This document shows positions 61,736 to 64,000 of a DNA stretch of 64,000 nucleotides, in pieces. Origin of the DNA: Acidobacteriota bacterium. GTDB taxonomy: Bacteria > Acidobacteriota > Terriglobia > Acidiferrales > UBA7541. Below the pieces are notes generated by a model. That model searched no databases. It was not told where the DNA came from and saw only the letters and a program-made list of their open reading frames with translations. The stretch covers positions 56,786 through 120,785 of the forward strand of contig JABCZD010000013.1 of the NCBI GenBank assembly GCA_013289855.1, read 5' to 3'. The position numbers and the translations under genes are program-made. Every line of letters begins with the position of its first letter. Within the stretch, counting starts at the first letter, position 1.

Positions 61736-62108
61736 AAGTTATCCACGCGCTCTAACGCGCCGACTTTTACGAAGCCGGAAACTGAAATTCGCTGACGCCA
61801 ACAACGTCAGCACACTAGACAAATTAAAGGGTCATGGACTCTGTTCTTCTGGAGGAAGACAGCGAAAAAAAGGAGGTTCTTCGGGGTTCTGCGATGTCCT
61901 AGACGCGGCTGGGCAGATCGTGCGTCCCAAGGCTTGTTAATGCGAAGAATGACCGTCGCAAGCGCGAAACCGGGATTTTTTGGCTAAAATGACCGAAAAA
62001 CTGAGTCGTGTCAAAAAATCGGGACACAACCGGCAAAATATCCCTCCGATACTTGTAGACCCAAAATCGGTTTTTTAGTGGCTGAGATTAGCAAACGAGA
62101 GGAATCCG
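61736..62108. other. Divergent intergenic region
   Basis: No gene seen in 373 bases. It separates minus-strand replication genes from plus-strand genes. GTGTC and GACAC flank an A-rich spacer near 62009-62027, a short inverted repeat that could be an operator. No clear promoter was identified. Confidence 0.4.
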
Positions 62109-62402
62109 ATGACCGACATTAGCGAAGAGCAGTTGCAAGACTTTAGAGCCAGGCTTCGTGTGGCGAAGGACTTGCTCTCCCAACTGGAAAATAAGATTGT
62201 GAATGCAGAGGTGAGAGACCAGTTCTTGTCATCAACAAAGAAGCTGCTCATTGATGTTGAAGGGATTCTGAGAGACCCTGAGCAGAATCAACACGAAGCG
62301 TCGGAAGGATTCATGCTCACGCTGGCTGAACAGCATTTAGTGCGCGTGAAGAAACTGGTGACGAAATACGGTCCGAAGATTCAATTCGTCGCCGGGAAAT
62401 AA
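62109..62402 (+). CDS. Small helical hypothetical protein
   Basis: The protein has 97 residues, with GAGAGGA upstream. It is almost entirely helical and charged (EEQLQDFRARLRVAKDLLSQ), probably a coiled coil, without cysteines or membrane segments. No family recognised. Confidence 0.6.
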   Translation: MTDISEEQLQDFRARLRVAKDLLSQLENKIVNAEVRDQFLSSTKKLLIDVEGILRDPEQNQHEASEGFMLTLAEQHLVRVKKLVTKYGPKIQFVAGK

Positions 62403-62547
62403 AATCGGGCTCTATTTTGAAAATGTGCGCCAGGCTCCCGCCGGGCTTGCTGCCAGCCGTCAGACGCGGGACTTGCCCGCACGAATCGGGCACTTGAATG
62501 CAATTGTGGTGATAGAATCCGCACGGGAGCGCCGCTTGATATCGAAC

Positions 62548-63153
62548 ATGAAAGCTTTGCTGCTCACTGGAGCGATTGCCTTCATTGTGATTACGGCGAA
62601 GGCTACTCAGCAAGCCGAAACTGAATCGGCCCACGGATTGCGAATGTCACTGGCTCATGACGAAGCTGCGTCCGGTCCTGACAAGGCTACGCACTTCACC
62701 GTGACATTCAGTAACTTGAAGCGCGAGGATGTAACACTCAGTACCGGTCTGCTGGTCGATTGTGGGAGGCCAGTATCAAGAACCAGCTTTATCAATCTTA
62801 ATCTGACAGATTCGAAGGGTAAGCGACATCGACACTTGCCTTATTTGGGCGACGGCCCTCCTTATCAAGGAGGCACTGCCTGCGGCAATGGTGTCACGCT
62901 TTTCGTTGCGGTCCTTCACCCCGGTGAGTCTTTGTCTTTCCCATTGGATATTGGCAAATATTTAGATTTAGCTGATTCCAAGCAATATGACGTGGCCAGA
63001 TTTCCCGCTGGCGTTTACTCGTTGCAAGTGGAATTGAGACCGATACCGTCTGATGGAAAAGTAAAGTATTGGGCGGGAACACTCAGCTCAAATGCCTTAA
63101 AGGTTCACTTCGAGTCTGAATTCGCGGCACCCCTAGATGATTACCCTGAGTAA
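62548..63153 (+). CDS. Secreted hypothetical protein
   Basis: The protein has 201 residues from an ATG at 62548, chosen because it starts a signal peptide (MKALLLTGAIAFIVITAKAT). The mature part has a beta-sandwich-like pattern (THFTVTFSNLKREDVTLSTG, then FPAGVYSLQVELRPI) similar to intracellular-proteinase-inhibitor or Ig-like folds. Upstream in-frame sequence is a shadow. Confidence 0.6.
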   Translation: MKALLLTGAIAFIVITAKATQQAETESAHGLRMSLAHDEAASGPDKATHFTVTFSNLKREDVTLSTGLLVDCGRPVSRTSFINLNLTDSKGKRHRHLPYLGDGPPYQGGTACGNGVTLFVAVLHPGESLSFPLDIGKYLDLADSKQYDVARFPAGVYSLQVELRPIPSDGKVKYWAGTLSSNALKVHFESEFAAPLDDYPE

Positions 63154-63261
63154 GTCGGACGGGACAGGATTCCAGCCCGCCGTCCACGCCCATACCGCCC
63201 GTTTGAGAAAGAATCCTTATGGTGGAAAATAATGTCGTTCCTGCACGCGAGCGCGTCCATC

Positions 63262-63507
63262 TCAGCGAGAAAAAAATATGTTGTAAATCGCCCAAATCGG
63301 AACACCGAGAAATACAGCACCTGCCAGACGCAGTTCGAGAGCACCCCAACCGCTAGAATAGTTCTCCGAAGTTATATGAGGCCCACGAGGAGCAAACCAT
63401 CCCGGCAACTTAAACCAAGCGCGGGGAGATGCAAGCATAAACGCGCCGTTAATGACCATCTGCAATCCGAAAGCAAATGCGATGATTCTAAGGATAAGGA
63501 TAAACAC
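63262..63507 (-). CDS. Small membrane protein
   Basis: The protein has 81 residues from a GTG at 63507 with GGAAGG five bases upstream; a TTG at 63522 is also possible. Two hydrophobic segments (FILILRIIAFAFGLQMVING and LRLAGAVFLGVPIWAIYNIF) flank a short loop. Function unknown. Confidence 0.55.
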   Translation of the reverse strand: MFILILRIIAFAFGLQMVINGAFMLASPRAWFKLPGWFAPRGPHITSENYSSGWGALELRLAGAVFLGVPIWAIYNIFFSR

Positions 63508-63540
63508 AGTCCCCTTCCGCAAGCACTCGCCCCGTCCTAC

Positions 63541-63741
63541 CTATCGTTTAATCTTCGCCCACCGCCTCTTCGCAGCCGCCGATATCTTCGCCCGCGCCTC
63601 AGCAGACATCGTCCACGTTCTCTTCTTCGTAGCTTTCGGTTGTGTGTTTCCGTTCAACGCTTGTATCGCGGCGTCAATCCCGGCTAGGCGTTTCGCGGTA
63701 GAGGCTCGTTCGTCGTGCAACAGCTTCAACAAATCGGTCAT
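63541..63741 (-). CDS. Small basic protein with KISAAAKRRWAKIK motif
   Basis: The protein has 66 residues, with AGGAGA upstream. A helical N terminus (LLHDERASTAKRLAGIDAAI) precedes a basic C terminus TMSAEARAKISAAAKRRWAK. This C-terminal motif is common in small conserved bacterial proteins thought to bind nucleic acid. Confidence 0.65.
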   Translation of the reverse strand: MTDLLKLLHDERASTAKRLAGIDAAIQALNGNTQPKATKKRTWTMSAEARAKISAAAKRRWAKIKR

Positions 63742-63875
63742 GGGTCTCCTATGGATTATGATTCCGAAATTATTGTAGCAGCACGCCCACCCCTATCGGA
63801 ACCCGGCAAAGGAGATTCACCAACGCCGCTCGGGCGATACCCGGTACTCGCCGTGACAGGGCTAGTTGTTGTTGT

Positions 63876-64000
63876 TGTAGTGCTCCCCGCTAAAACTAGA
63901 CGCTTCAGTTGGGTAAGATCAGGGCCTCCAAGACAGGAGGCAACATGGGCAGAAAACCACGCGTAGATCGTTCCCCGGAAGAGAAATGGCAGGTGGTGCA
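63876..64000. mobile_element. Left end of an IS3-like insertion sequence (partial)
   Basis: The sequence from TGTAGTGCTCCCC onwards has the TG start and layout of IS3/IS150-group ends. An AGGAGG site and a transposase-like start follow within 70 bases. The element runs out of the window. Confidence 0.5.
63945..64000 (+). CDS. Transposase N terminus (partial)
   Basis: Only 18 residues are visible (MGRKPRVDRSPEEKWQVV), preceded by AGGAGG. The wording resembles helix-turn-helix OrfA transposases of the IS3 family. The rest lies outside the window. Confidence 0.5.
   Translation, partial: MGRKPRVDRSPEEKWQVV

Larger units (their letters stand above)
50391..64000. mobile_element. Integrative element at tRNA-fMet (left part; right end not in window)
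   Basis: From the tRNA 3' end onward the base composition becomes more A+T-rich. Genes are short and mostly unknown, and the set includes a tyrosine integrase, a serine recombinase and a primase-polymerase/helicase. No second copy of the tRNA 3' end was seen by eye up to 64000, so the element is at least 13.6 kb or has a displaced end. No capsid, tail or conjugation genes are visible, which fits a phage satellite or mobilisable island. The exact right boundary is unknown. Confidence 0.75.

Noticed and set aside
61834..61902. A 22-codon frame in the divergent region
   Set aside because: Too short, no conserved feature, and no clear start signal linked to a promoter.
63232..63687. Plus-strand frames opposite the small membrane and basic protein genes
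   Set aside because: Composition is unlike a real protein, and the minus-strand frames have ribosome binding sites and sensible membrane or helical patterns.

Overview
The window looks like a chromosome segment of an Acidobacteriota bacterium (Terriglobia-like). The clues are high G+C, the gene order hemA-hemC-hemD-hemB-hemL, an acidobacterial VWFA-related secreted protein, a PATAN/DUF4388-type protein, a giant YVTN-repeat surface protein, and chemosensory clusters of the type IV pilus kind. This placement is inferred from gene content only.

Layout. (1) 1-5259: tetrapyrrole synthesis operon (3' end of hemA, then hemC, hemD, hemB, hemL) followed by a DUF4337-like membrane protein. (2) 5260-10939: non-coding stretches with hairpin repeats, a hybrid PAS/GAF histidine kinase, an amidase and a small Tat-exported protein. 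(3) 10940-23712, minus strand: a 13-gene chemosensory cluster with PilL/ChpA-like CheA, CheB, CheR, a receptor, several CheW-like proteins, stand-alone receivers and accessory proteins. (4) 24076-28240, minus strand: a translationally coupled sensor kinase, receiver and NtrC-type sigma-54 activator. (5) 28611-36760, plus strand: a second chemosensory operon (TonB-like protein, MCP, CheW, CheR, CheA, CheB, CheY, CheX). (6) 36773-43141: two PilZ proteins, tRNA-Cys, DUF72, creatininase-like, zinc alcohol dehydrogenase, VWFA protein and a small protein. (7) 43746-50128: an 1837-residue YVTN/ASH/Ig-like surface protein and a convergent FecR-domain protein. (8) 50314-64000: tRNA-fMet with a tyrosine integrase beside its 3' end, followed by a lower-G+C integrated element. 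That element carries a serine recombinase, a primase-polymerase/helicase, a cold-shock-like protein, an iteron-like array, a proteasome-like Ntn-hydrolase candidate and many small unknown genes. The start of an IS3-like insertion sequence lies at the right edge. The element's right end is outside the window.

How it fits together. The strongest systems-level signal is regulatory. Both chemosensory operons have a sigma-54-like promoter (GG-N10-GC) at the expected distance from the first gene. Upstream of both lie copies of one palindromic site, GTCTCA-N3-TGAGAC. The operon between them encodes a GAF/PAS kinase and an NtrC-type activator, and the same site sits in its own promoter region. This suggests one sigma-54 activator controls two chemosensory arrays and itself. 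Within the first array several parts are non-canonical: a receiver without its aspartate, a dimerisation/histidine-like domain without an ATPase, a receptor with almost no periplasmic part, and two divergent CheW proteins.

The integrated element holds the most novel single gene: a 213-residue protein with the proteasome Thr/Asp/Lys arrangement. Its primase-polymerase gene ends next to five or six copies of TGGTAGCARGTG, a plausible replication origin.
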